Positions 8,651 to 15,821 of a stretch of DNA of 64,000 nt are shown in pieces. The position numbers were made by a program, and so were the translations under genes. Source of the stretch: Nocardia sp. NBC_01503 (GTDB lineage: Bacteria; Actinomycetota; Actinomycetes; Mycobacteriales; Mycobacteriaceae); contig NZ_CP109596.1 of assembly GCF_036327755.1 (NCBI RefSeq), positions 5,394,001-5,458,000 of the forward strand, given 5' to 3'. Position 1 is the stretch's first letter, and each line of letters starts with the position of its first letter. Below the pieces are notes generated by a model, which was given only the letters and a program-made list of their open reading frames with translations, did no database searches and was not told the DNA's origin.

Positions 8651-9439
8651 CTACAGGGTGTGTGGACGCACCCAGCGGGTCAAGATCGTCCCGTCTTCGT
8701 CGAAGAGCAGATGGCGGCATGTCATGGGTGTGGGCATGGCATTGGGGGACACCGCGATTCGTCTTTCCGCCCCCGCGACCAGCATGGGAGACAGGGTGAG
8801 GCAGAGTTCGTCGACGGCTCCGGCGGCGATGAGATCGCCGAAGAGCGAGGGTCCGCCCTCGCACAACACGCGTCGCATACCGAGGTTTTCGAGCGCGGCG
8901 CGTAGCCCTGCCGGGGTCACGCTCGTCTCGCCCGCTTCGATCACCTGCCCGCCCGCGGCGGTGAGCGCGTCCTTACGATCCCGTGGCGCGGCGGCGGTGG
9001 TGATGACGATCGGCCGCGCTCCGGTATCGGTGAACAATCGGCCCGCCGGGTCGAGCGTGGCGGTGGCCGTCACCACCGCGATCCGCGGCGGCGCGCCGGT
9101 GGCGTCTCCGCCGAACCCGTGGTGGTGCAGTCGCATGCGCAGCTGCGAATCCGTGTGCGCCGCCCCGTAATTCTCGGCCCGTGCGGTTCCGGCTCCGACC
9201 ACCACCACATCGGCGAGATCGCGCAGTATCCGGAACACCTTCTTGTCCGCGGGCGTGCCGAGTCCGCCGGAGCGCCCGTCCACGCTCACCGCACCGTCGA
9301 TACTGCTGACGAAATTCACCCGTATCCACGGTTCCGCAGGTCCGGCCGGGTACGCGTACAGCGCCAGCAGATCGTCGTGGGTGAGTTCTGTGAGCTGGAT
9401 CGCATTGGGCATACGCTGCATGAGGACCGATTCCACCAC
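8651..9439 (-). CDS. RibD C-terminal domain pyrimidine reductase / DHFR-like protein
   Basis: 262 residues containing only the reductase half of RibD. WIRVNFVSSIDGAVSVDGRSGGLG is the substrate/NADPH-binding start, followed by VVVGAGTARAENYG and a C-terminal CEGGPSLFGDLIAAGAVDELCLTLSP. The deaminase domain is absent. The M. tuberculosis equivalent in the same position, Rv2671, is annotated ribD and has been reported to substitute for dihydrofolate reductase, so the product may act in folate rather than riboflavin metabolism. Its start lies only 17 bp from the divergent ATPase start; a later ATG (MPNAIQL) is an alternative. Confidence 0.87.
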   Translation of the reverse strand: MVESVLMQRMPNAIQLTELTHDDLLALYAYPAGPAEPWIRVNFVSSIDGAVSVDGRSGGLGTPADKKVFRILRDLADVVVVGAGTARAENYGAAHTDSQLRMRLHHHGFGGDATGAPPRIAVVTATATLDPAGRLFTDTGARPIVITTAAAPRDRKDALTAAGGQVIEAGETSVTPAGLRAALENLGMRRVLCEGGPSLFGDLIAAGAVDELCLTLSPMLVAGAERRIAVSPNAMPTPMTCRHLLFDEDGTILTRWVRPHTL

Positions 9440-9456
9440 GTAACTAGGCTGTCGCG

Positions 9457-10482
9457 GTGCAACAACGCCTCGTCGATCGCCACCCGGAGGTTCCGGCCGA
9501 CCAACTAGTGGCTCAGATGGTTCCCCCGCCGACCTTCGACGAGGTGAGCTTCGCCAGCTACATCCCTGATCCGAAGGAGCCGTCGCAGGCGGCTGCGGTC
9601 TTGAAGGCGGAGCTATTCGCCGATCAGGTCACCAAGCTGCACAAGGCCGCTTCGAAGAAGAGCCTGTTCGGTAAGAAGAAGCCGGTCACCGGTATCGGCC
9701 TGTATCTGGACGGTGGCTTCGGTGTGGGTAAGACCCACCTGCTGGCCTCGATCTTCCACAGTGTGCCGGGCCCCAAATCCTTCGGAACCTTCGGTGAGCT
9801 GACCAATCTGGTTGGCGCGCTGGGCTTCAACAATGCCGTCGAGCGGCTCGGCGGCAACAGTGTGCTCTGCATCGACGAGTTCGAGCTCGACGATCCGGGC
9901 GACACCATGCTGGTCTCCCGGCTGCTGTCGGAGTTGACCGCGCGCGGTGTCTCGGTGGTCGCGACCTCCAACACCCTGCCGGGTCAGCTCGGTGAGGGTC
10001 GTTTCGCCGCGCAGGATTTCATGCGCGAGATCAAGAAGCTGGGTTCGCTGTTCGAGCCGATCCGGGTGGACGGCCCGGATTACCGCCATCGTGATCTGCC
10101 GCCCGCCCCGGAGCCGACCTCGCCCGAGCTGCTGGCCGAAAAGGCTTCCCACACACCGGGTTCCACTCTCGACGAGTTCGAGGTGCTGCTGAAGCATCTG
10201 AGTACGCTGCATCCGTCGAAGTACAACGCGCTGATCCAGGGCGTGTCGGCGGTGTACATCTCCGGCGTGCACACTGTCACCGATCAGGCGGTGGCGCTGC
10301 GCATCGTGGTGCTGGCCGACCGGCTCTACGACGCCGGGACTCCGGTCACTGTCTCCGGGGCCAAGCTGGACCAGATCTTCTCGCAGGAAATGCTCGATGG
10401 CGGATACCGCAAGAAGTATCTGCGCGCCATCTCGCGCCTGCTGGCGCTGTCGCGATTCGAGACGCCCGCGACCGCCGCGTAG
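9457..10482 (+). CDS. zapE: AFG1/ZapE-like ATPase
   Basis: 341 residues. The Walker A loop is GGFGVGKTHLLAS and the Walker B strand is NSVLCIDEFELDDPGD; SVVATSNTLPGQLGEGRF is the sensor-1 Asn region, and LGSLFEPIRVDGPDYRHRDL is typical of the AFG1/ZapE family. In proteobacteria ZapE acts at the division site under stress, and eukaryotic AFG1 helps mitochondrial protein turnover; in actinobacteria (Rv2670c) the role is unclear. The GTG start at 9457 follows the ribD-like start by 17 bp, so the two divergent promoters must overlap each other or the coding starts. Confidence 0.9.
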   Translation: MQQRLVDRHPEVPADQLVAQMVPPPTFDEVSFASYIPDPKEPSQAAAVLKAELFADQVTKLHKAASKKSLFGKKKPVTGIGLYLDGGFGVGKTHLLASIFHSVPGPKSFGTFGELTNLVGALGFNNAVERLGGNSVLCIDEFELDDPGDTMLVSRLLSELTARGVSVVATSNTLPGQLGEGRFAAQDFMREIKKLGSLFEPIRVDGPDYRHRDLPPAPEPTSPELLAEKASHTPGSTLDEFEVLLKHLSTLHPSKYNALIQGVSAVYISGVHTVTDQAVALRIVVLADRLYDAGTPVTVSGAKLDQIFSQEMLDGGYRKKYLRAISRLLALSRFETPATAA

Positions 10483-10531
10483 TTTGCCGCCTGGCTGTTC
10501 CGCGCCGGGCACACGAGAAAGGGAAGTTCGT

Positions 10532-11359
10532 ATGATCCGACCCCGCGTGCTCGGCGCTTCGCTGGTGCTGGCCTCCGCACTGTCCTTCGGTGCCGCCCCG
10601 GCGCTGGCCTTCGCCGATCAGCCTGCCGTCGTGGCGGTGCAGCCGCCCGCCGCGACCGGAAATGTGGTGCTCGATACCGCGGCTCGCTCGCTGAACCTGC
10701 GGGGCGTGGTGAACGCGCGGGACGCGGGCGGCTACCGGACCGTGGACGGCCATACCGTGCGCACCGGCCTGGTGTACCGCACCGGTGAGCTGACCAAGGC
10801 CACCGATTCCGATCTGGCCGATCTGACTTCGCGCGATGTGAAGTCGGTGCACGATCTGCGCACCGGCGTGGAGCAGCAGCTCATGGGCGTGGACAAGGTG
10901 CCCGCGGGCGCCACCGAATTCCACAACGACATCATCGGCCAGGCCCCGCCGCAGGTCATGATGTCGACCCTGATGGCGGGCACGGATCTGTACCGCGCCT
11001 TCATCACCGCCCCCGGCGCGAACGAGGGCTTCGCCGACGTGCTGCGCGATATCGCCGCCAACCCGGGCGCGGTGCTGTTCCACTGCACCGCGGGCAAGGA
11101 TCGCACCGGCTGGACTTCGGCTGTGCTGCTGACGATTCTGGGCGTCGACCGGGACACGGTCACCTACGACTACCTGCTGTCGAACTTCTACCGCGGCGCC
11201 GCCGACGGCGACATGCTCAACGGTGTCAGCGCCGCGGCCCTGAACTCCGCCTTCGACCAGGCGAACCAGAGCTACGGCAGCTTCGACAACTACGTCCGCG
11301 ACGGCCTGAAGCTGACCGACGCCGACGTCGCAGCCCTGAAGGCGAAACTGCTTGCCTGA
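10532..11359 (+). CDS. Secreted tyrosine-protein phosphatase (PtpB-like)
   Basis: 275 residues beginning with a clear Sec signal peptide (MIRPRVLGASLVLASALSFG, cleavage after ALAFA). The mature part has LRGVVNARDAGGYRT, typical of the Tyr_phosphatase3 family, and the active-site P-loop HCTAGKDRTG with Cys, Asp/Lys and Arg. Mycobacterial PtpB (Rv0153c) shares the HCxAGKDRTG loop and dephosphorylates phosphotyrosine, phosphoserine and phosphoinositides; unlike it, this protein has a standard signal peptide. ATG 10532 is chosen for the signal peptide and the AGAAAGGGAAG upstream. It stands 50 bp after the ATPase gene on the same strand. Confidence 0.9.
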   Translation: MIRPRVLGASLVLASALSFGAAPALAFADQPAVVAVQPPAATGNVVLDTAARSLNLRGVVNARDAGGYRTVDGHTVRTGLVYRTGELTKATDSDLADLTSRDVKSVHDLRTGVEQQLMGVDKVPAGATEFHNDIIGQAPPQVMMSTLMAGTDLYRAFITAPGANEGFADVLRDIAANPGAVLFHCTAGKDRTGWTSAVLLTILGVDRDTVTYDYLLSNFYRGAADGDMLNGVSAAALNSAFDQANQSYGSFDNYVRDGLKLTDADVAALKAKLLA

Positions 11360-11472
11360 CAGCCGGTCTCGCCCGACGCCCGCGTGTGCGGCGACGCGAT
11401 GCTCGTACGTGCAGTGCGGCCCACGGGGTTTTGCTGCCGGAAATAGGCGGCGAGGTCCGGTGCCGGTCGCTG

Positions 11473-12423
11473 TCAGCTCGCTTCGGCGATCTGAGTTCGC
11501 TTGCCGCGCAGGCTGTATCGTTCGCGAGCCTGTGCCGGAGTGATGGTCTCCAGCGTTGTCGGCAGTTCCTTCGACAGATGCTGCTTCAGGATCTGCCCGG
11601 CCATCGGCGCGATGAACGGTGCGGCCTTGAGTAGCCCGAACGATCCGAAAAGCGTGAAGAGCCAGACGATCAGCTTGGCGGGGAGCTTCACCAGCGGGTC
11701 GACGATGCGAGGGACGTTGTACCGCCCCAGCTTTCGCATCCACATGGGTGTGAGTGCCGCCGTGGTTGTCGACAGTGCGATGCTGCCGAGGGCGTACGAG
11801 ATGCCCGCCCCATTGCGCGGTGAGGTGCGCAGCAGTTGGTGCATACCCTCTTCGGCGCGGACCGAGGTGCACAGGCGCGGTTTCACCTTCTCGAAGTAGG
11901 CGCGCACCTCCTCGCGTGAGCGCGGGACCTCTTCGGGCTTGCAGGTCTGGAGTTCGGCGGCGATGACGCACTCCGCCCAGTACCGCGATTCCTCTTCGGG
12001 ACTGAGCTTTCCGGGCCCGTAGACCTCGTACGCCTTGAGTACCGAATGCCAGCCGGTGATGTGGATCCACAGCTGGGTCTCGGGGCTGTTGGCCGCGTAC
12101 CGCTGTCCGGTGATGGGTTCGATTCCGGTCATGGGCGCGTGCACCTGCATCAGATGCTCCGAGGCCTGAATGGCCGTGCGTCCGTCGCCGATGGCCACCA
12201 GCAGGAAGTACGCGAAGGTGTGGTCGAGGCGGCTGCGCGGATTGGTGTAGATGCCGCGCGCGTCGGCCACGGCCGCGGTGAGGAACGGGTCGAAGAACTC
12301 GAGCACGGTGGCGCGCTGGAATCCGATGACCGCGGTCGGCGCGGTCCAGATCTTCCAGCTGGGGGAGTCGGGCCCGAAGAACCCGTAGTCGTCCCGGCGA
12401 AGGGTGGTCGGATCGAAGCCCAT
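11473..12423 (-). CDS. DUF2236 (MpaB-like oxygenase) family protein
   Basis: 316 residues. The start MGFDPTTLRRDDYGFFGPDSPSWKIW and features such as DHTFAYFLLVAIGDG, MQVHAPMTGI, WIHITGWHSVLKAYEVYG and the C-terminal SLRGKR fit the DUF2236 family (ER-bound oxygenase MpaB/Lcp-like), where conserved His and Arg residues bind haem. Such proteins oxidise hydrophobic or polymeric substrates; the substrate here is unknown. ATG 12423 is preceded by a perfect AAGGAG. A TetR gene is divergently placed 155 bp away, and two 19-bp direct repeats lie between, so it is probably TetR-controlled. Confidence 0.82.
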   Translation of the reverse strand: MGFDPTTLRRDDYGFFGPDSPSWKIWTAPTAVIGFQRATVLEFFDPFLTAAVADARGIYTNPRSRLDHTFAYFLLVAIGDGRTAIQASEHLMQVHAPMTGIEPITGQRYAANSPETQLWIHITGWHSVLKAYEVYGPGKLSPEEESRYWAECVIAAELQTCKPEEVPRSREEVRAYFEKVKPRLCTSVRAEEGMHQLLRTSPRNGAGISYALGSIALSTTTAALTPMWMRKLGRYNVPRIVDPLVKLPAKLIVWLFTLFGSFGLLKAAPFIAPMAGQILKQHLSKELPTTLETITPAQARERYSLRGKRTQIAEAS

Positions 12424-12458
12424 CGGTTGTCTCCTTGTGCGCTGCCCGCCTCGACGGT

Positions 12459-12510
12459 GAATACAACGCCACCGTAGCAATTGCGTGCACCGAATACAAC
12501 GGTCCCGTAG
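12459..12510. promoter_or_regulatory. Two direct repeats, probable TetR operator
   Basis: GAATACAACGCCACCGTAG (12459-12477) and GAATACAACGGTCCCGTAG (12492-12510) are nearly identical and spaced 33 bp start to start (about three helical turns). Each carries outer TAC/GTA symmetry. They lie in the divergent promoter region between the DUF2236 and TetR genes. Confidence 0.6.
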
Positions 12511-12578
12511 GATTTCCTTCGGGAGGGTGCCGGTAACCTTCCGAACGGCTGACATCATGGGCTCGTGGAGGTGGAACG

Positions 12579-13232
12579 GTGACGACGTCACGCACGGCGG
12601 CCGAACGGCCGAGGCGTCGCTATGCCCCGCGCCTGCCCCCGGAGCAGCGGCGGGCACAGCTGTTGGACGCGGCCTTCGAGGTGCTGACCAGGTCCGAGCT
12701 GCACGAACTCAGCATGGAGGCGGTGGCCGCACAGGCGGGCGTGGGAAAACCGGTGCTCTACACCGTCTTCAAAACGCGCGCCGAACTCGTCGAGGCGCTG
12801 CTGGACCGCGAGCGTGAGCGCGCGCTGGAACAGGTGGCGGATACGCTGCCGACCGATCTGCTCGATTCCGACCCGGTCGCTGTCGCCTCACAGACGGTCG
12901 CCGCGTTCGTCGGCGTGGTGCTCGCCGATCCGACGCGCTGGCGCTTGATTCTGGCGAGTCCGGGCAGCGCTCCAGAGGAATACCGTGCGGCACTGCGTAG
13001 TTCGCGGGTGGGTATCTTCGATCAGGCGGAAGCGCTGGTCCGCATGGGTGCGGCCCTCGATCCCCGTTGGGCCGCAGTCGATTCCGGCCTGCTCACCAAT
13101 TCGCTGCTGACAGTCGCGGAGATGCTCGGCAGCCTTGCGGTCAGCGATCCGACCGGATATCCGCGTGAGCGCCTGGAAGATTTCGTGCAGGCCATCGTCC
13201 GTTTGTTGAGCGGCGGCGCGGCCGGTGCTTGA
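12579..13232 (+). CDS. TetR/AcrR family transcriptional regulator
   Basis: 217 residues. The N-terminal helix-turn-helix runs RRAQLLDAAFEVLTRSELHE...MEAVAAQAGVGKPVLYTVFKTRAELVEALL, with the usual recognition helix (VGKPVLYTVF). The C-terminal ligand domain is helical and ends in a Gly/Ala-rich tail. The basic Arg-rich start (ERPRRRYAPRLPPEQRR) is typical of regulators next to DUF2236 oxygenases. It is divergent from the DUF2236 gene, with the GAATACAACG repeats between, so autoregulation and control of that gene are likely. The inducer is unknown. Confidence 0.88.
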   Translation: MTTSRTAAERPRRRYAPRLPPEQRRAQLLDAAFEVLTRSELHELSMEAVAAQAGVGKPVLYTVFKTRAELVEALLDRERERALEQVADTLPTDLLDSDPVAVASQTVAAFVGVVLADPTRWRLILASPGSAPEEYRAALRSSRVGIFDQAEALVRMGAALDPRWAAVDSGLLTNSLLTVAEMLGSLAVSDPTGYPRERLEDFVQAIVRLLSGGAAGA

Positions 13233-13255
13233 ATCCGGCCGAGGGGCCGCACGAG

Positions 13256-13744
13256 TCACCGGCCGTGTTCGGCTTCCCACCGATCCAGCAGGGCCGGAAG
13301 CTCTTTCCCCATCCACACCATGAAGTCGTGCATATCACGTACCCGGGCGGCCGCCACCCCCTCCGGATCCGGGAACAGCGCCAGCCCGCGCGCGGTGGTC
13401 GCGGTAATGCTGTCGTACATGGTGCTCTGCTGACGGCTGAGTTCGGGCAGGATGCCGGGCCTGATGGTGTAATAGTCGCGGCGATCGCCCGGCCGTGTGG
13501 TCTTGTCCACCCACCGCATGGTGGTGAGCGTCTTGAGGGCACTGGAGATGGACCCCTTGGATGCCCGCAGTGCCTCGGCGATCTGATTGAAGGTCTGCTG
13601 GGCGGGTTCGCACACCAGCAGCCAGCCGACCGTGCGGCCGACCATGCGGACCAGGCCCATCTGTTCGAGGACGAGCGCGAAATCCTCCACGAAGGCCAGT
13701 TGGTCGTCGGTGGGGGTTGGCGGTTCCGGGGTTGCGCTGGTCAT
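13256..13744 (-). CDS. GbsR/MarR family transcriptional regulator
   Basis: 162 residues. The winged-helix DNA-binding part reads GRTVGWLLVCEPAQQTFNQIAEALRASKGSISSALKTL, followed by a wing with PGDRRDYYTI; the C-terminal helix ends WMGKELPALLDRWEAEHG. This is the GbsR-type branch of MarR proteins, often paired with ABC-2 exporters. It lies downstream of the exporter permease, separated by a strong hairpin. A 20-bp palindrome over the exporter promoter (15575-15594) is its likely operator. The start is ATG 13744, with GGAAGG about 12 bases upstream. Confidence 0.82.
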   Translation of the reverse strand: MTSATPEPPTPTDDQLAFVEDFALVLEQMGLVRMVGRTVGWLLVCEPAQQTFNQIAEALRASKGSISSALKTLTTMRWVDKTTRPGDRRDYYTIRPGILPELSRQQSTMYDSITATTARGLALFPDPEGVAAARVRDMHDFMVWMGKELPALLDRWEAEHGR

Positions 13745-13777
13745 GGCACGAGTATTCCTTCCGGGGGATACGGGAAT

Positions 13778-13806
13778 GCCGGGTGGGTTCGAGGAACCCA
13801 CCCGGC
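13778..13806 (-). terminator. Strong stem-loop after the ABC-2 permease gene
   Basis: GCCGGGTGGGTTC and GAACCCACCCGGC form 13-bp perfect arms around a GAG loop. It lies immediately after the permease stop and before the GbsR gene, both leftward. There is no T-run, so it may partially terminate or protect the exporter mRNA, reducing read-through into the regulator. Confidence 0.6.
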
Positions 13807-13813
13807 GGCACTG

Positions 13814-14593
13814 CTACACGGCGAGGTCGCGGCGGTCGAATACGGTGAGCGCCAGCATGATCGCGCCGGTGGCCAGGGCTGCCAGTATGGCCAGATTGCC
13901 GGCGTTCCAGCCATTGGTCAGCGGCGAGTCGCCGATGGCGTAGTGGAAGGGCGAAAGCTTTTGCAGCCAGGTCGCGCCATCGATGATGCCGCCGAGGCTG
14001 TTGGCCAGGTAGCCCGCGATCACCAGGAGCGCGGCCAAGCCGAGGGTCTGCGCGCGGCGGCCCGTGACCGCGCCGACCAGCAGGGTGAGCGCTCCGACGG
14101 CGAGGGTGAGTAGCCCGAGTCCGGCGACCGCGGCGGCGATATTGCCCGCGGGGATCTCCATCTTCCCGGCCGCGGCCCCGGCGAGCACGCTGGCTCCGAG
14201 CACGGCGGTCACGATGCCGATCTGGGCGGCCAGCGCGGCGAAGCGCTGGCGCAGCATGGATCCACGGCTGATCGGTTGTGCGAGAAGTAGATCGAGGGCG
14301 CCGCTGTCCTCCTGGGCGGCGGTGCGGGTACCCATCGTGACCGCGAAGATCACCATCAGGATCAAGCCGATGAGCGCGAAGATGGTGGCGTGCAGATAGC
14401 CAGCGGCACTGGCGAAGTCACCGATGCCCATGGCCTTGTAGATATCGTTCTGCTGGATATTCAACGAGCCTTGCTCTTTGAGCGATTGATAGGACGGCAG
14501 GTACATCATCGGGACGATGGCCAGGCCGATCGACCAGCCGATGAGCGCGCGCCGCTGTTCCTTCAAGGTCTGAGTGAAGACTGTCCGTGGCAT
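13814..14593 (-). CDS. ABC-2 type exporter permease
   Basis: 259 residues with six hydrophobic segments. The start MPRTVFTQTLKEQRRALIGWSIGL, the SGALDLLLAQPISR motif (cytoplasmic loop contacting the ATPase) and the C-terminal FHYAIGDSPLTNGW followed by a final helix and FDRRDL are typical of Tn-type ABC-2 permeases. It forms the membrane half of the exporter with the ATPase just upstream (47 bp gap). The substrate is unknown; such GbsR-controlled pairs are often drug or lipid exporters. Confidence 0.87.
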   Translation of the reverse strand: MPRTVFTQTLKEQRRALIGWSIGLAIVPMMYLPSYQSLKEQGSLNIQQNDIYKAMGIGDFASAAGYLHATIFALIGLILMVIFAVTMGTRTAAQEDSGALDLLLAQPISRGSMLRQRFAALAAQIGIVTAVLGASVLAGAAAGKMEIPAGNIAAAVAGLGLLTLAVGALTLLVGAVTGRRAQTLGLAALLVIAGYLANSLGGIIDGATWLQKLSPFHYAIGDSPLTNGWNAGNLAILAALATGAIMLALTVFDRRDLAV

Positions 14594-14640
14594 TCTGTTT
14601 TCTCCTGTGCGAGAAGATATTTCGTGTGGTATTGGGGTCT

Positions 14641-15531
14641 TCAGTGGCGTTCGTAGAGATCGAAGAACAGGTCTTCGAGATCGGGCTCGGTGGAGAGCAC
14701 GCTCAGCATCGGATGCTTGGCGGCCATCTTGAACAGCCCGTCGACCTCGCCTTCGGTGGTGCAGCGCAGGGTATTTCCCTCGACAACGAGGTCTCGGACC
14801 CCGGGCAGCCGGGCGAAGTCGTCGGCGAATATCTCCTCGCCGAACGTCAATTCGACCGAACGCGGTGCGCGGCGGCGCAGGTCATCGACGTTCTCGGTGC
14901 CGAGCACCTGACCGGCACGCATGATGACGGCGCGATCGGCGGTCTGCTGTACTTCGCTCAGCACATGCGATGACATGAAGACGGTCTGCCCATTGGCCTT
15001 GGCCTGTTCGACCATTCCCAGAAAGTGTTGTTGGAGTAGCGGATCCAGCCCGGAGGTCGGCTCATCCAGAATGAGTAGGTCGGGCTGGTGCATGAAGGCG
15101 GCGATGATCCCGACCTTCTGCTTATTGCCTTTGCTCATGGCCCCGACTTTCTTGGCGAGGTCCAGATCCAGCAGCTGCGCCAGCGCGTCGATGCGGGCCG
15201 CGGTGCCGTTGCCGCGCTGATCGGCGAGGAATTTCAACAGTTCTCCGGCGGTACCGCGCCCTTCGAGGGCGAGTTCGCCGGGCAGGTAGCCGATTCGGCG
15301 GCGTAGGTCGGCGCCACCGGCGCGGGGTGTCTGCCCGAGCACCTCGACGTATCCGGAGGTGGGTCGGATCAGGTCCAGCAGGATGCGGATGGTGGTGGAT
15401 TTGCCCGCGCCATTGGGTCCCAGGAAGCCGAACACCTCGCCCTGGGCCACCTCGAGGTCCAGGTGTTGCAGGGCGGGGAAGCTGCCGTAGTTCTTGGTCA
15501 GATCGTTCACCACGATGGCGGGGGCGTTCAT
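14641..15531 (-). CDS. ABC exporter ATP-binding protein
   Basis: 296 residues. Walker A is GPNGAGKSTTIR, signature MSKGNKQKVG (replacing LSGGQ), Walker B LLILDEPTSGLDP, and H-loop SSHVLSEV. The C-terminal ~80 residues are the regulatory part usual for DrrA-like exporters. ATG 15531 is preceded by GAGGAG; a longer upstream frame would pass through the promoter and operator and is not credible. It is transcribed with the permease and probably controlled by the GbsR protein. Confidence 0.9.
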   Translation of the reverse strand: MNAPAIVVNDLTKNYGSFPALQHLDLEVAQGEVFGFLGPNGAGKSTTIRILLDLIRPTSGYVEVLGQTPRAGGADLRRRIGYLPGELALEGRGTAGELLKFLADQRGNGTAARIDALAQLLDLDLAKKVGAMSKGNKQKVGIIAAFMHQPDLLILDEPTSGLDPLLQQHFLGMVEQAKANGQTVFMSSHVLSEVQQTADRAVIMRAGQVLGTENVDDLRRRAPRSVELTFGEEIFADDFARLPGVRDLVVEGNTLRCTTEGEVDGLFKMAAKHPMLSVLSTEPDLEDLFFDLYERH

Positions 15532-15574
15532 CAGGTCTCCTCGGAAGCTACTCGCGTGTTCTGTAGGTTCTGTG

Positions 15575-15609
15575 TGTTCAGTATTGACTGAACAGACAGA
15601 ACCCGTCAA
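15575..15609 (-). promoter_or_regulatory. Exporter promoter with 20-bp palindromic operator
   Basis: TGTTCAGT-ATTG-ACTGAACA (15575-15594) has perfect 8-bp arms. On the minus strand a -35 TTGACG (complement of 15604-15609) is followed after 17 bp by CAATAC (complement of 15581-15586) or after 18 by AATACT. The palindrome covers the -10 element, so a bound repressor would block the exporter promoter. The GbsR protein at 13256-13744 is the obvious candidate. Confidence 0.65.
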
Positions 15610-15634
15610 GCCTTCGAATGTGATTTGAAAGGGG

Positions 15635-15662
15635 TTGACGGCCTCGCGCGCATCGCTATAGG
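15635..15662 (+). promoter_or_regulatory. Promoter of the ABC-F gene
   Basis: TTGACG (15635-15640) and TATAGG (15657-15662), 16 bp apart, with an AT-rich stretch (TGATTTGAAA) just upstream of the -35. An AT-rich patch there is a feature of WhiB7/WblC-type promoters that control ribosome-protection genes, but this is only suggestive. The predicted transcript would start near 15669, giving a leader of about 150 nt. Confidence 0.5.
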
Positions 15663-15674
15663 TTGCCAACCCTC

Positions 15675-15698
15675 ATGCATTACTTCTTCTTCGTGTAA
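15675..15698 (+). CDS. Candidate leader peptide MHYFFFV upstream of ABC-F
   Basis: A 7-codon frame ATG-CAT-TAC-TTC-TTC-TTC-GTG-TAA starting only a few bases after the predicted transcription start, so it would be nearly leaderless. Three consecutive Phe codons after Tyr form a hydrophobic-aromatic run of the kind that could stall drug-bound ribosomes. Short leader ORFs are known upstream of ABC-F resistance genes and whiB7. A hairpin with a T-rich tail follows at 15751. It could be chance. Confidence 0.4.
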   Translation: MHYFFFV

Positions 15699-15750
15699 TC
15701 GCTTCGCCGCGTAGAGCTCCGCTCCGCCGCGAGTCATCACCCGCACGTAA

Positions 15751-15773
15751 ACGCCTGTAGGCGTGTGTCTTTC
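15751..15773 (+). terminator. Hairpin with T-rich tail in the ABC-F leader
   Basis: ACGCCTGTAGGCGT (15751-15764) is a perfect inverted repeat followed by GTGTCTTTC. It lies between the 7-codon leader frame and the ABC-F start. The stem is short, so an intrinsic terminator/attenuator role is tentative. Confidence 0.35.
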
Positions 15774-15821
15774 GCGCGGGTTCCTAGCGATCCGGCCTTG
15801 TGCCGAGAACAGGGGATATTC

